The notes: generated from the sequence alone by a model not told the origin. Positions 1 to 6,124 are shown, numbered from the stretch's first letter. The stretch: 8,403 nt of DNA from Chloroflexia bacterium (GCA_030430125.1 JAUIGA010000136.1:1-8403), one strand, 5' to 3'. Program-made: numbers and translations.

Positions 1-618
1 GCTGCCGATCCGGTGCCGTTCCACCCCGGGCTCGCGGAGCAGCGGCTCGCCGAGGCGGAGCCCAGGGTGGGCAAGCGGATCGAGCTCGTCGCTGCCGCCA
101 TCGAGCAGATACCGTTCTCCGACGGCGCGTTCGACCTCGTCTGGGCGCGTGATATGCTCAACCACGTCGCGCTCCGCCGGGGTCTGCAGGAGGTGTTCCG
201 CGTGCTCCGGCCGGGTGGGGCGATGCTCGTGTTCCAGACCTTCGCCACGCCGATCCTGGAACCTGGTGAAGCCCGCCGGCTCTACGAAATCCACTCCATC
301 GTGCCGGAGAACATGGACCCTGAGTATCTGGAGGAGATCGCCCAGGCGGTCGGCTTCGTGATCGAGACGGTCGATGTCGTCGGCAGCGAGTGGCGCGAGT
401 TCCGCGTTGAATCGGGGATGGACGATATCGGCCAGGACCTGATGACGCTGGCGCGCATGCACCGCGCCGAGGCGGAGCTGGTGCGGCGTTTCGGTCGCAG
501 CCGCTACGAGGCGACCATTGCCGATATCCTCTGGGGGATCTACCTGTTGCTTGGCAAACTCAGCTCATCCATCTATATCCTGCGCAAGCCTGCCGACGAC
601 GGAGGCGGGCATGGCTGA
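1..618 (+). CDS. Class I SAM-dependent methyltransferase (Methyltransf_11 type), 5' partial
   Basis: This is the C-terminal part (205 residues visible) of a small-molecule-type SAM methyltransferase. The frame is open from base 1, and the glycine-rich SAM-binding motif I is absent, so the true start lies upstream. The GTG at 13 is only an internal valine. Visible marks of the family are the acidic-loop region IEQIPFSDGAFDLVWARD (about residues 34-51), which carries the FDLV of motif II, and VLRPGGAMLVFQ (about 68-79), the post-III strand with its usual LRPGG turn. The C-terminal half (EYLEEIAQAVGF, then a region rich in Arg and Glu) is typical of the variable substrate-recognition part, so the substrate cannot be named. 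The stop lies inside the next gene, an 8-bp overlap that implies co-transcription and coupled translation with the rRNA methyltransferase. I am confident of the fold and uncertain of the substrate. Confidence 0.85.
   Translation, partial: AADPVPFHPGLAEQRLAEAEPRVGKRIELVAAAIEQIPFSDGAFDLVWARDMLNHVALRRGLQEVFRVLRPGGAMLVFQTFATPILEPGEARRLYEIHSIVPENMDPEYLEEIAQAVGFVIETVDVVGSEWREFRVESGMDDIGQDLMTLARMHRAEAELVRRFGRSRYEATIADILWGIYLLLGKLSSSIYILRKPADDGGGHG
601..605 (+). promoter_or_regulatory. Ribosome binding site deciding the start at 611
   Basis: GGAGG lies 5 nt before the ATG at 611, inside the end of the upstream methyltransferase gene. It supports 611 rather than the in-frame upstream ATG at 518, which would give 31 extra residues lying entirely within the upstream coding sequence. 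Confidence 0.7.
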
Positions 619-1642
619 CCGGATCATCGCGTCGAGCGCGCCGGAATGGCGCGACGCCGCCCGCGAGATGCTCGCCGCCTCGCTACCCGATGCCACGATC
701 GAGCCGGAAGGCGACGACCTCCTCGCGATCGCGGCGGAGGGACTTTCCATCGCCGATGTCGCGGAGATCGTGCGCGGCGATCGCATCCCCTTCGTGCGAC
801 ACCTCTTCCGCGAGGTGGGGCAGGTGACCCTGTTCGGCCGCCAGCCGGTGGGCGGCGCGGTCGATGCCATCGTCGACACGCTGCTCGCATTGCCCGTGCC
901 GCTCCCCCCGATGGCCTCGCTGCAGGTGTGGGCCAGCGGGACCGTGGAAACGATCTTCCGCCCGGATGAGCTGCGGCGCGAGCTGGAGACGTCGCTGTCG
1001 GAGACCGGCTTCCGGATCGAGCGCGCCGGCATGCCCCAGGTGCTGTCGGCCTGCATCGTGGGCGATCACGTCCTGCTTGGGCTCAACGGCGTCGCAAGTG
1101 CCCTCAGCGATTGGCCAGGCGGACGCGTGCGGCTCGCAAAACCGTCGGGACAGGTCTCCCGATCCGAGTTCAAGCTGGAGGAGATCTTCCGGACCACGGA
1201 TCTGCCCCTGCCACATGGCGGAATCGCGCTCGACCTCGGCGCCAGCCCCGGTGGCTGGACGCGCATCCTGCGCGGTCACGGGTTCGAGGTCGTCGCCGTT
1301 GACCCCGCCGATCTCGATTCACGCCTGCGGCGAGACGCGGGCATCCGTCACGTTCGGTCAACGGCGGCGCCGTATCTCGCCGAGTCTCGCAGGGCATTCG
1401 ACCTCATCGTCAACGACATGCGAATGGATCCGGCGATGTCGGTCGGGCTGATGGTGGAGGCATCCCGGCACCTGAAACCCGGCGGGGTGATGATCGTGAC
1501 CCTCAAGCTCTCGCGACACGGCGCGGTGGCTGCGGTTCGGGCCGCCCTGGCGCGTCTCGACACGGTCGTGGAGGTTGAGCTGGCGCGCCAGCTCCATCAC
1601 AACCGCGACGAAGTGACGGTCGTCGGGCGAAAGCCGGCATGA
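611..1642 (+). CDS. rlmM: RlmM-like 23S rRNA 2'-O-ribose methyltransferase (THUMP-like + FtsJ-type domain)
   Basis: A 343-residue RNA 2'-O-methyltransferase of the RrmJ/FtsJ fold. Residues 1 to about 180 form a divergent N-terminal region that fits the THUMP-like module of RlmM. It ends in SDWPGGRVRLAKPSG, like the PGGxxR segment before the RlmM catalytic domain. The catalytic domain has SRSEFKLEEIF (183-193), the SAM-binding LDLGASPGGWTRIL (207-220), IVNDM (266-270), IVTLKL (295-300) and RQLHHNRDEVTVV (326-338). The K-D-K-E tetrad of 2'-O-methyltransferases can be assigned to K188, D269, K299 and E334. The motif spacing and the RQLxHxRxEVTV ending match E. coli RlmM, which methylates C2498 of 23S rRNA, better than RlmE or TlyA. 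This comparison is from memory of the family. Length is close to RlmM (about 366). It starts at an ATG after a good SD, overlaps the previous gene by 8 bp, and its TGA overlaps the ATG of the next gene (ATGA). The exact target nucleotide is inferred by homology only. Confidence 0.85.
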   Translation: MADRIIASSAPEWRDAAREMLAASLPDATIEPEGDDLLAIAAEGLSIADVAEIVRGDRIPFVRHLFREVGQVTLFGRQPVGGAVDAIVDTLLALPVPLPPMASLQVWASGTVETIFRPDELRRELETSLSETGFRIERAGMPQVLSACIVGDHVLLGLNGVASALSDWPGGRVRLAKPSGQVSRSEFKLEEIFRTTDLPLPHGGIALDLGASPGGWTRILRGHGFEVVAVDPADLDSRLRRDAGIRHVRSTAAPYLAESRRAFDLIVNDMRMDPAMSVGLMVEASRHLKPGGVMIVTLKLSRHGAVAAVRAALARLDTVVEVELARQLHHNRDEVTVVGRKPA

Positions 1643-2451
1643 CGGGGGTCGATGCGGAGACAGTCGGCGCGGTTGTGCGGGAGGCGGTACTGACCGTGAT
1701 CGCGCCGCGTTTCCGTGCACTGGCCGCGCACGAGGTTGAAGAGAAGTCGCCCGGCGAGGTCGTCACCATCGCCGATCGCGAGGCGGAGGCGATGATCGCC
1801 GACCGGTTGCGCGCGCTGCTGCCTGGCGTGCCGGTGGTCGGGGAGGAGGCGGTGTCGGCATCTCCGGCACTGCTGGATGCGGTGCTGTCCGAGCCAGCGG
1901 TCTGGCTGGTTGACCCGCTCGACGGCACGGCCAACTTCGCGCGCGGCGACTCCCGCTGGGCGGTGATGGTGGCGCTGGTGCGAGATGGCGAGACCGTGGC
2001 GTCGTGGATCTACCGGCATGCCGACGATCGGTTGTATGTGGCGGAACGCGGCGCCGGCGCCTGGCGCGACGGGCAGCGCTTGACCTGCGGCAGGGATCCC
2101 GATGGTGTGGCCGAGATGCGCGGCGCGGTGTTGGAGCGGTTTCTGTCGGCCGACGAGCGAGAGCGCATGGTGCCGCGGTTTGGCCGCTTCGCGCGCGTCA
2201 CCGGGGGGATGTACTGCGCGGGCTACGAGTATCCCGCGATCATCGAGGGCGAACAGGAGTTTGCGCTCTTCCAGCGGATCTTGCCGTGGGACCACGCGCC
2301 CGGGGTGCTACTGCTGACCGAGGCGGGCGGGGTGGCCCGGCATCCGGACGGCGCTCCGTACCGACCCAGGAAGACACGACGCGGGTTGCTGATTGCCGCA
2401 TCGCCACGGGTCTGGGAGACGGTGCGTGACGTGCTCTACGGCGAACTGTAA
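1639..2451 (+). CDS. Inositol monophosphatase family phosphatase
   Basis: A 270-residue Mg2+-dependent phosphatase of the IMPase/FBPase superfamily, with typical length. Both signature motifs are present. Motif 1 is WLVDPLDGTANF (89-100), giving the metal ligands D92 and D95 with G96/T97. The second is PWDHAPGVLLLTEAGG (216-231), with D218. The upstream metal-binding pieces VVTIADREAE (41-50) and VVGEE (66-70, ligand E69/E70) are also intact. The enzyme should hydrolyse a phosphate monoester. Candidate substrates are myo-inositol-1-phosphate, histidinol phosphate (HisN type) or 3'(2'),5'-bisphosphonucleoside (CysQ type), and the sequence alone does not decide. The start ATG overlaps the upstream stop as ATGA with no strong SD of its own, so translational coupling is likely. 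It is the last gene of the three-gene operon. Confidence 0.9.
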   Translation: MTGVDAETVGAVVREAVLTVIAPRFRALAAHEVEEKSPGEVVTIADREAEAMIADRLRALLPGVPVVGEEAVSASPALLDAVLSEPAVWLVDPLDGTANFARGDSRWAVMVALVRDGETVASWIYRHADDRLYVAERGAGAWRDGQRLTCGRDPDGVAEMRGAVLERFLSADERERMVPRFGRFARVTGGMYCAGYEYPAIIEGEQEFALFQRILPWDHAPGVLLLTEAGGVARHPDGAPYRPRKTRRGLLIAASPRVWETVRDVLYGEL

Positions 2452-2454
2452 AGA

Positions 2455-2472
2455 AGGAACGTACATGTTCCT
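2455..2472. repeat. Short perfect inverted repeat just after the phosphatase gene
   Basis: AGGAAC and GTTCCT form 6-bp arms around a 6-nt GTACAT spacer, starting 4 nt after the phosphatase stop. The left arm holds a SD-like AAGGA, and the right arm begins at the last base of an ATG (2465-2467). It may be an operator or a small hairpin. It has no T-run and is too short to call a terminator. Confidence 0.35.
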
Positions 2473-2595
2473 GGCGGGCGCAAGCGGATGGCGCTGCCTG
2501 TCACTGCCTGCGTCAGTGGCCTGGATCGCCGATGGCATGATCGAGCACGCCAGTCGATCCCTGCGTCCTGTACCATGATTGTGACCATCTTCAAC

Positions 2596-2602
2596 AGGAA
2601 GG
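2596..2602 (+). promoter_or_regulatory. Ribosome binding site of the antitoxin gene
   Basis: AGGAAGG ends 10 nt before the ATG at 2613. A closer ATG at 2608 (5 nt spacing) opens only a six-codon frame ending at TAA, so 2613 is the start of the real protein. Confidence 0.5.
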
Positions 2603-2612
2603 CGGCGATGAA

Positions 2613-2900
2613 ATGGCAAGGCACATAAAACCCGTAAAGGTCACGCCAGAGAGCGAGCTTCTTTCCCTTCTGGATGAGGCCGACTCGAACTCGCCAGTAC
2701 TGCTTGAGCGTCACGGCGTCGTCTATCAGCTCAGCAAGTTCGACGAGCGTGAGGAGATCGCCTACGAACCCGACCCCGAGGCAGTGCATCGGATGCTGGA
2801 TGAAGTAGCAGGCAGTTGGGCGGATGTGGATGTGGACAAGATGATCGAAGACATTTATAGATGGCGGCGAGAAGGCTCCCGCGAACCTGTTGACACCTGA
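2613..2900 (+). CDS. Antitoxin of a VapBC-like type II toxin-antitoxin pair
   Basis: A 95-residue acidic protein. The N-terminal half (about 10-45, TPESELLSLLDEADS followed by PVLLERHGVVYQLSKFD) has the small alpha/beta look of Phd/VapB-type antitoxins. The C-terminal tail (about 66-95, EVAGSWADVDVDKMIEDIYR, then a basic WRREGSRE) resembles the toxin-binding tails (short helix, then Arg-rich end) of antitoxins paired with PIN toxins. The family was judged by eye, not by search. The strongest support is context: its TGA overlaps by one base (TGATG) an ATG that opens with the VapC N-terminal signature. In an intact pair this protein would neutralise the PIN ribonuclease and repress the operon. 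Here the partner is broken, so the antitoxin is either an orphan or has kept a regulatory role. No clear sigma-70 promoter was identified in the 161 bp upstream. Confidence 0.65.
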   Translation: MARHIKPVKVTPESELLSLLDEADSNSPVLLERHGVVYQLSKFDEREEIAYEPDPEAVHRMLDEVAGSWADVDVDKMIEDIYRWRREGSREPVDT

Positions 2901-2983
2901 TGTACCTTCTCGACACTGATTGGATCATCCAGATCCGGCACTTTCAGCGAATTCCGGACATTAAACTGTACCGTCCCGGATGA
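2900..2983 (+). pseudogene. VapC PIN-domain toxin remnant with large internal deletion
   Basis: This is a 27-codon frame beginning on the last base of the antitoxin stop. It opens with MYLLDTDWII, the usual N-terminus of VapC toxins, which holds the first PIN acidic residue (D5). It continues with IRHFQRIPDIKLYRPG, which resembles the usual VapC C-terminus (an N-x-RHFxRIPgLxLY pattern). Both ends of a protein that is normally about 130 residues are therefore present, and roughly 100 residues between them are missing. The frame is preserved and ends at TGA. The junction falls around 2927-2938, near repeated ATC triplets. The central acidic residues of the PIN active site are lost, so it cannot be a working nuclease. 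The alternative is a chance small ORF, but matches at both ends and the position directly after an antitoxin make that unlikely. Confidence 0.7.
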
Positions 2984-3039
2984 GCGTTCGCGACTGTGAA
3001 TTCGCCGTGTCCGTGATCGGCATTCGTTGCCGGCTGCAC

Positions 3040-3083
3040 CCACAGGCAGGTCCGGGCTGAATCCGGCCCGGACCTGCCTGTGG
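3040..3083. terminator. Strong 18-bp hairpin between convergent units, likely bidirectional terminator
   Basis: There is a perfect inverted repeat: 3040-3057 (CCACAGGCAGGTCCGGGC) pairs with 3066-3083, with an 8-nt loop TGAATCCG. It lies 57 bp past the toxin-remnant stop and 25 bp past the stop of the minus-strand secreted-protein gene, where a terminator for either direction would be expected. Neither strand has a T-run after the stem, so it is not a textbook intrinsic terminator. It could also act as an mRNA 3'-end stabiliser. The rest of 2984-3108 shows no gene. Confidence 0.6.
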
Positions 3084-3108
3084 ATCGTCGATCCAGCGTT
3101 CTGTTTGC

Positions 3109-5361
3109 CTACCCACCGACCTCGATCGAGTTCTGGATCTGGCGGCGGGCAGCTCGCTCGGCGCCGAACTGATCCTCCGGTACATCGTGCACGACAACCA
3201 GCACCGACTCGCCCTCGACGATCCACCGGCACTCCACGAAGTGCGCCCAGCTATCCCCGTCCGGTCCGGTGAAGGTGAAGTTCGCGAAGGCGCTGAACTC
3301 GTCCTCGCCCGAGAACGGGGAACCGCCGGCCGTGAGCGCCAGCTCCATGTCGGGGTACGCCGGCTCGCCCTGATGCTCGGTGCCCATGGCGGTCACGCAG
3401 TCGGACATGCTCGCGACCGGCATAGCCCGGGCCTCGATGGTGACGGTGCTGGTGCCGTTGGTCAGCACCGTTCGTTCTACCTCGCCGCCCAGCGTCGCCT
3501 CGCTCGCCTGCCAGCCGGCCGGGATGGTGAAGCTGTAGGCGTACCGCTGCCCGGTGACCGTATCGCCCGCGGTGAGGTCGACCGGCGAGCCTTCGGCCGT
3601 CGGCGACGGCGCCTCGGTGGTTGCGGTCGCCGTGGCGGTCGAGGTTTCCGTGGTGGTTGCCGCCGCTGACTGGAGCGTCTGCGCGTCAAGACCTGCCAGG
3701 AAGACCGGCTGGCCGTTGAGCAGGATTTCCTGCTGGGCTTGCGCGAGCGTCGTGGCGAAGTCGGCCTCGTTCGCGGTCAGGGTGGATACCACAAACGCAC
3801 CGGCGGCGTTCTGGCTCGTGGTGATGACCATGTTCAGCGGGAGCCCCTGCACGTCGAAGCGGTAGAGCTTCCAGGCGGTGCCATCGGCAAGCGTGCCACC
3901 GTTGATCTCCGACTGCCCGCTGGCGCCGGCACTGCTGAAGAATGCCTCCGCGAACACCTCCAGCGCCTGCGCCGGCGACGTGACCGATGGGTCGGCGAAC
4001 TCGCCGTAGCTTGCGATGACGACCGAGCCGGTCGCCGGGTCGATCTGCGTCAGGCTGGCCTGCCCGGCGGGCGAGCTCTCCGCGTCGAGTTCCCAGGCCC
4101 CGGTCCAGCTAACCTCTGTCTGACCGACGGTCACCGCCTGGCCACTGGTGGTGATTGGTGTCTGGGCCGGAACCGTTGACGTTTCCGTCGCGGTCGCGGT
4201 CGGCGGGGGTGTGCTGACGGCGTCGGGCAGCTCGAGCGTGCCGGTCACGGCAAGCACGTTGCCGATGTGCTCGTTGTAGACATCGCGCTCGGCGAAGGCG
4301 TAGAAGGTCACAACCGACTCCCCATCGCCGAGACTGACGCACTCGATGTAGTCGACATAGTTGGCCGGCGGGGCCAGCGGGTCGTCGGGATCGGTATAGA
4401 CATTGGTGAACACGCCCCAGGCGGAATTCTCCGTGGTGCCGGTCAGCTCGGCGCCGTTGGCGTCCACGGCCACCTGCCAGTCGCTGATGCCCAGCGAGGG
4501 GTCGTTGTAGTAGGTCTGTTCGCCCACCAGGCAGGTTGCCGCATCGCCACCGTACGCCTGCGTCCCGGTGATCCAGATCGGTCCGGTATCGGCCTGCAGG
4601 TTGAGGGAGTCGTAGCCAGGCTCGCTGTATTCGGCATCCTCGGGCAGGGTCCACACGGCGGGATCCCAGGAGACTGAGAACCCAAAGCTCGGGCTGGTGT
4701 AGGTATTGCCCTCCACGCCGGCGCCCAGTACCTCGACGGTCGATGGTGGCGCCTGCGCGGCCGCCGGTGCCGGGGCGGCTGCCTCGGCATCCGATGTCTC
4801 CGTGGAGGTTTCGACCGCGCCGAAGAGCGGCGCATTGTTGAGCTGGATATTCGTCTCGGCGCTGGCCAGGGCCGCATCGAAGGCCGAGGCGTTGGCGCGA
4901 AGGACGACCAGGGCGATGGCGCCGGCACCCGGCAGGCTGACGACGTCGATCCGCATCATGTCCTGGGCTATCTGCATCGTGGCCGTCGGGACAGGACCGG
5001 TGGTGTCCTGGCCGATCAGCACGCCGCCACTTGCCTCCTGGATGGCGATCGTGTCCGCAAGAAAGGTGATCGTGTCGTAGTCGTCCGCCCGGCCGGAAAT
5101 GCGTACCGTGCCGCTGTCGGAGCGGATGGTGATCGTGTCGAACCCGCCCGGGTTGGTGATGACGTCACGGTCCTGCACCGTCCACGGGGAAGCCCAGGTG
5201 ACCGGGTAGCCGAACTGCGGGCTCTGGTACGAGGTGTCGTCGATCAGGCCACGGTCGTTCTGCGCAGCGCTGGCGGCGGGGGCGAGCAGTGCCAGCAGCA
5301 GCGCCAGCACGATGGGTACGGCAAGCGCCGGGCGGATCGTGGCGATGGACCAGTGACACAT
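3109..5361 (-). CDS. Secreted multidomain protein of unknown function, four related domains with PTA-rich linkers
   Basis: A 750-residue exported protein. I chose the ATG at 5361 because AGGAGAGGAG lies 8 nt upstream and the protein then opens with a classic signal peptide: MCHWSIATIR, a hydrophobic core (about 11-28), then APAASAAQ with likely cleavage near 33. The longer frame from 5505 adds 48 residues that read as non-coding. The mature part has four beta-rich domains: A1 (about 45-183), B1 (220-380), A2 (409-557) and B2 (601-750). They are split by linkers rich in Pro, Thr, Ala and Ser (184-210, 381-408, 567-596, for example TPPPTATATETST). Domain starts such as YQSPQFGYPVTWASPW and YTSPSFGFSVSWDPAVW recall PsbP-like/Mog1-type domains, but this is a guess at the fold. 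B1 and B2 share a cysteine pair (C277/C341 and C655/C711) and an EC...GES motif. A1 and A2 share an L-NxxPxF ending. No catalytic motif, LPXTG or C-terminal membrane segment was seen, so it is probably free or loosely cell-associated. Function is unknown. Confidence 0.85.
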   Translation of the reverse strand: MCHWSIATIRPALAVPIVLALLLALLAPAASAAQNDRGLIDDTSYQSPQFGYPVTWASPWTVQDRDVITNPGGFDTITIRSDSGTVRISGRADDYDTITFLADTIAIQEASGGVLIGQDTTGPVPTATMQIAQDMMRIDVVSLPGAGAIALVVLRANASAFDAALASAETNIQLNNAPLFGAVETSTETSDAEAAAPAPAAAQAPPSTVEVLGAGVEGNTYTSPSFGFSVSWDPAVWTLPEDAEYSEPGYDSLNLQADTGPIWITGTQAYGGDAATCLVGEQTYYNDPSLGISDWQVAVDANGAELTGTTENSAWGVFTNVYTDPDDPLAPPANYVDYIECVSLGDGESVVTFYAFAERDVYNEHIGNVLAVTGTLELPDAVSTPPPTATATETSTVPAQTPITTSGQAVTVGQTEVSWTGAWELDAESSPAGQASLTQIDPATGSVVIASYGEFADPSVTSPAQALEVFAEAFFSSAGASGQSEINGGTLADGTAWKLYRFDVQGLPLNMVITTSQNAAGAFVVSTLTANEADFATTLAQAQQEILLNGQPVFLAGLDAQTLQSAAATTTETSTATATATTEAPSPTAEGSPVDLTAGDTVTGQRYAYSFTIPAGWQASEATLGGEVERTVLTNGTSTVTIEARAMPVASMSDCVTAMGTEHQGEPAYPDMELALTAGGSPFSGEDEFSAFANFTFTGPDGDSWAHFVECRWIVEGESVLVVVHDVPEDQFGAERAARRQIQNSIEVGG

Positions 5362-5369
5362 TGGGCGGG

Positions 5370-5379
5370 CTCCTCTCCT
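5370..5379 (-). promoter_or_regulatory. Ribosome binding site deciding the secreted-protein start
   Basis: On the minus strand AGGAGAGGAG precedes the ATG at 5361 by 8 nt, fixing a start that gives an immediate signal peptide. The remaining leader up to the VOC gene stop (5380-5572) holds no gene. A TATGCT at 5441-5446 (minus) could be a -10 box, but I see no convincing -35. Confidence 0.7.
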
Positions 5380-5572
5380 GTACGGCAGACCACGGCAGCG
5401 CCACGGTCCGGAGCTGGCGCGCGGTGTGTATGTGGGTACCAGCATACCGCCTGGCCGCGGCGCCAAACAGCCGGAATCGTTCGAACTTCGGGTACCTCCG
5501 GGCACCCCTCAATCTGGACGTCGGCAGGCTGCGGGCGGTTCCCGGGCGTTGGGGCGTCTTCGCCGAAATCTG

Positions 5573-5977
5573 TCAGCGCGGCGCGGTGAGCTCGAGCTGG
5601 ATATTGTCGGGGTCGCGGAAAGCCAGCACGCAAATGCCGAACCCTTCGCCCAGATCCTTGATCTCGCCATGCGGGACGCCGCGCTCGTCGAGCATTCGGG
5701 CGGCGCGCTCGAGCTCGTCCATGCTGGCGACTTGCAGGCTGAGGTGATCGAGCCCGACACGGGCTTCGTCGAACTGGTCGCCGGCAGGTGCCCGCTCCGG
5801 TGCCGGACTGGGACTGATTCCGAGCCCCAGTGCGCCGTTGCTGATGAAGATGCCGCTGGGCAGGTCCCCCACATAGGCGAAGTTGAGCACCTCGGTGTAG
5901 AAGGCGCGGCTGCGTTCCACATCAGTGACGGTCAGACGAATGTGATGCACGGGTCCGGTGGCGATGGGGCTGGACAT
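5573..5977 (-). CDS. VOC/glyoxalase-bleomycin resistance family protein
   Basis: A 134-residue protein of the vicinal-oxygen-chelate superfamily, the full length of a two-module (beta-alpha-beta-beta-beta)2 VOC protein. The first module opens with GPVHHIRLTVTDVERSRAFY (8-27), the usual H-x-x-l-x-V-x-D-x-x-x-x-x-x-F-Y pattern. The second opens with VGLDHLSLQVASMDELERAA (74-93) and ends FRDPDNIQLEL (120-130). Likely metal ligands are H11 or H12, H78 and E129, so a metal-dependent lyase, isomerase or dioxygenase is possible. The substrate cannot be told. The ATG at 5977 is chosen because AAGGAG lies 10 nt upstream and the family motif begins right after. An in-frame ATG at 6049 would add 24 residues with no family similarity. 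It is divergent from the aminotransferase and about 210 bp upstream of the secreted-protein gene on the same strand. Confidence 0.88.
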   Translation of the reverse strand: MSSPIATGPVHHIRLTVTDVERSRAFYTEVLNFAYVGDLPSGIFISNGALGLGISPSPAPERAPAGDQFDEARVGLDHLSLQVASMDELERAARMLDERGVPHGEIKDLGEGFGICVLAFRDPDNIQLELTAPR

Positions 5978-5987
5978 GGTTCCGCTA

Positions 5988-5993
5988 CTCCTT
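5988..5993 (-). promoter_or_regulatory. Ribosome binding site of the VOC gene
   Basis: AAGGAG on the minus strand ends 10 nt before the ATG at 5977 and supports the shorter 134-residue start. It abuts the AT-rich palindrome at 5993-6006. Confidence 0.6.
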
Positions 5994-6006
5994 ATGTTAT
6001 GACATA
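5993..6006. promoter_or_regulatory. AT-rich palindrome upstream of the VOC gene, possible operator
   Basis: TATGTTATGACATA has 5-bp arms (TATGT/ACATA) around a 4-nt centre and stands out as an AT island in GC-rich DNA. It lies directly upstream of the VOC ribosome binding site in the intergenic region shared with the divergent aminotransferase gene. It could be a regulator site, a -10 region, or both. No regulator gene is present in the window. Confidence 0.35.
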
Positions 6007-6060
6007 GCCCGATAGTTGCACGGTACAGCAGCCAGCAGGGGTGCGTCAATCAGGATGGCG

Positions 6061-6089
6061 TTGCGCGATGGCTCCCTCGTCTCGATACT
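6061..6089 (+). promoter_or_regulatory. Possible sigma-70-type promoter of the aminotransferase gene
   Basis: TTGCGC (6061-6066) and GATACT (6084-6089) are spaced 17 bp and lie about 40 bp before the start at 6132. The -10 box matches consensus at four of six positions and the -35 box at three, so this is a weak candidate. Confidence 0.25.
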
Positions 6090-6117
6090 GGCATCACGTG
6101 GTGCTGAATGTGTGGAC

Positions 6118-6124
6118 GGGAGGG
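6118..6124 (+). promoter_or_regulatory. Ribosome binding site deciding the aminotransferase start at 6132
   Basis: GGGAGGG ends 7 nt before the ATG at 6132. It is only 1 nt from the in-frame ATG at 6126 and lies downstream of the ATG at 6108, so 6132 is the best start. Confidence 0.6.

Noticed and set aside
13..15. GTG at 13 as start of the first methyltransferase
   Set aside because: The frame is open to base 1, and the SAM-binding motif I needed by the family is missing, so the gene must begin upstream of the window.
1597..2295. A 232-codon minus-strand frame over the phosphatase gene
   Set aside because: Shadow frame: His/Arg/Pro-rich, no recognisable motif, opposite a gene with intact IMPase signatures.
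2502..2518. CACTG/CAGTG inverted repeat after the phosphatase gene as a terminator
   Set aside because: The stem is only 5 bp with a 7-nt loop and no T-run, so it is too weak to call.
3081..3095. TGGATC/GATCCA dyad with a 3-nt centre overlapping the terminator stem
   Set aside because: Arms of 6 bp with a 3-nt centre are common by chance in such sequence, and the overlap with the stronger 18-bp stem makes a separate role unlikely.
3187..4179. Plus-strand frames of 146-160 codons over the secreted-protein gene
   Set aside because: Gly/Arg-rich shadows of the linkers and domains of the minus-strand gene; no SD or family motif.
5362..5505. 48-residue N-terminal extension of the secreted protein from an ATG at 5505
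   Set aside because: The extension is Arg/Pro/Gly-rich and would bury the signal peptide. A strong SD sits 8 nt before the ATG at 5361.
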